Of a stretch of 64,000 nt of DNA, positions 63,201-64,000 are shown piece after piece. The stretch spans positions 16,153,981 through 16,217,980 of the forward strand of contig JARWKL010000008.1 of the NCBI GenBank assembly GCA_029961685.1, written 5' to 3'. The DNA comes from Aristolochia californica (taxonomy: Eukaryota > Streptophyta > Magnoliopsida > Piperales > Aristolochiaceae). Each line of letters begins with the position of its first letter. The first letter of the stretch is position 1. Below the pieces are notes generated by a model, which saw nothing but the letters and a program-made list of their open reading frames with translations, did no database searches and had not been told where the DNA came from. Position numbers and translations under genes: made by a program.

Positions 63201-64000
63201 TATAAAATTCCGAGCTATTGGGTTTGAACTAGTGGAATTTCCCAAATTTGGATAACAAAACTTTTTTGTTCATTTGAGGTGTGTAAATAAATTTTATTTA
63301 CTTACATTTGTTTATTTCTTTAAATTCTTTCCATACATCAACTCTAAAATTTTCATTTTATTAAAATCTATTTGCCTTTTATCACTTTTTTTGTTTACGA
63401 GGTGAAGGGAAAGTGAAAACTCAAGTTTTGATTTAAGAAAAAATCATACATCTAGAATGGAAATGCACAATGCACAAATGTAGAAAGAGATAATTCAAAA
63501 AAGTCTCTATAATTTTTAGGGATTGTAAACTCTTTTTAGTTTTTATTTATAAAGTTCTGCAATCGTCAGGTAAAGGGGGAGGCAGGGGATTTTTATCTGA
63601 GTGTAGACTCCCAATCCACAAGTCATTCCTTAAAAAAATATAGCCCGTTATGCATGATAAATTACTTTACAATCATCTATGATATTTAGGTCAGCTTTTT
63701 GTAAATGGGCAAAATAATTGCTTGTCTGACTCAGGTAAATATCCCACCGCACGTTCACTTTGGAATTTAATGTTATTCTCTTTAAAAGGTTTGGATCCAT
63801 AGGTCATTTGCATCTTTAACATGTTTCCAACATGCTTATCAATTTTTTAAAACATTGGTAGAAAAATCTCTTTCTTATAAAATTCCGAGCTATTGGGGTT
63901 AAACAAGAGGAATTTCCCAAACTTGGATAACAAAACTTTTGTGTAAAATTGTGGTGTGTGAATAAATTTTCTTTACTTATATTTTTTTATTGCTTTAAAT
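54268..64000. repeat. Array segment M83-M97 with traces of a 4-monomer (about 2.69 kb) shift
   Basis: Monomer starts: 54268, 54942, 55620, 56289, 56963, 57637, 58313, 58989, 59652, 60327, 61001, 61669, 62339, 63015, 63690 (cut by the window end). M83 and M84 pair with M87 and M88 at 2695 bp: TTTGGATACATAGG and TTAATGTTTA before GAGATG in M83/M87; TTAATGTTGTTCTC, AGGGTAGAACT, ACAGAAACTC and the ATCCATTAGTCAAT-type end in M84/M88. M85 also has TTAATGTTTA, suggesting an older alternation. Nearly all these units are 663-678 bp, so this end has fewer deletions than the middle. Nothing other than satellite is seen. Confidence 0.75.

Larger units (their letters stand above)
1..64000. repeat. Continuous tandem satellite array, ~675-bp monomer, 97 registers, all head to tail
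   Basis: The same ordered landmarks recur from the first base to the last: the phase-1 block GTCAGCTTTTTGTAAATGGG, a GGATCC site near offset 104, TTAGGGTTGAAC near 204, a T-tract followed by a GAGATGAAGGG block, ATGCACAATGCACAAATG, a G-rich block near 555-575, and GTTGACTCCCAATCC. Intact spacings are 669-678 bp. Every copy reads in the same direction and I found no inverted monomer. No stretch above about 300 bp departs from the monomer, so no inserted element is present. The sequence is strongly A/T-rich. No open reading frame exceeds 91 codons in 64 kb. This is satellite DNA of a eukaryotic chromosome. I do not recognise the family, and the chromosomal location is inferred only. Confidence 0.97.

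Noticed and set aside
1..64000. CRISPR-like array or other prokaryotic repeat
   Set aside because: There are no short identical repeats with unique spacers. The unit is about 675 bp, diverged along its whole length, and no associated genes exist.
1..64000. Transposon or retrotransposon insertion
   Set aside because: Landmark spacing is continuous. The largest register is 808 bp and is explained by satellite sequence alone. No long terminal repeats, terminal inverted repeats or polymerase-like frames are seen.
1..64000. Promoter-like TATAAAA words (CTTATAAAATTCCGAGC) and AATAAA words in each monomer
   Set aside because: Such words are frequent in A/T-rich DNA, and no associated transcript or reading frame can be supported from sequence.

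Overview
The whole 64 kb window is one uninterrupted tandem array of a long, A/T-rich satellite repeat. I see no protein gene, rRNA, tRNA, CRISPR array or transposon. Taking the recurring block that begins GTCAGCTTTTTGTAAATGGG as phase 1, I counted 97 successive registers, all in the same head-to-tail orientation. Intact monomers are 669-678 bp, most often 673-677 bp. Shorter or longer units are explained by internal deletions or small duplications. Both window edges fall inside the array, so its true extent is unknown.

Long-monomer satellite DNA with higher-order structure, no genes and widespread CpG-to-TpG/CpA variation points to the heterochromatin of a eukaryote with DNA methylation, such as a centromeric, pericentromeric or subtelomeric block. 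A plant is my best guess. Monomer length, base composition and telomere-like AAACCCTAAA words fit, but none is diagnostic, and I do not recognise the family by name. The mostly single BamHI site per monomer should give a BamHI ladder of about 675 bp.

Layout (M1-M97 are monomers in order). 1-5269: M1-M8, with M1-M3 recurring as M7-M9 (6-monomer shift, about 3.92 kb). 5270-9825: M9-M15, no clear higher-order period, several deletions. 9826-15243: M16-M23, with M16-M18 recurring as M21-M23 (5-monomer shift, about 3.39 kb). 15244-23266: M24-M35, a 7-monomer shift (4.67 kb) scrambled by a later unequal exchange. 23267-29877: M36-M45, no clear period, one very recent neighbour copy (M43/M44). 29878-38507: M46-M58, with M46-M50 recurring as M52-M56 (6-monomer shift, about 4.0 kb). 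38508-50204: M59-M76, the clearest higher-order repeat, a 7-monomer unit present twice in full and once in part, ending at a composite monomer. 50205-54267: M77-M82, ordinary monomers plus a 363-bp remnant. 54268-64000: M83-M97, with a weak 4-monomer shift.

Nothing here works together as genes. The interest lies in array evolution: local higher-order units of different size, chimeric monomers, microhomology deletions, a conserved dyad, a strand-biased G-rich block, and CpG decay. Monomer relationships were judged by eye from shared private variants, so no percent identities are given.
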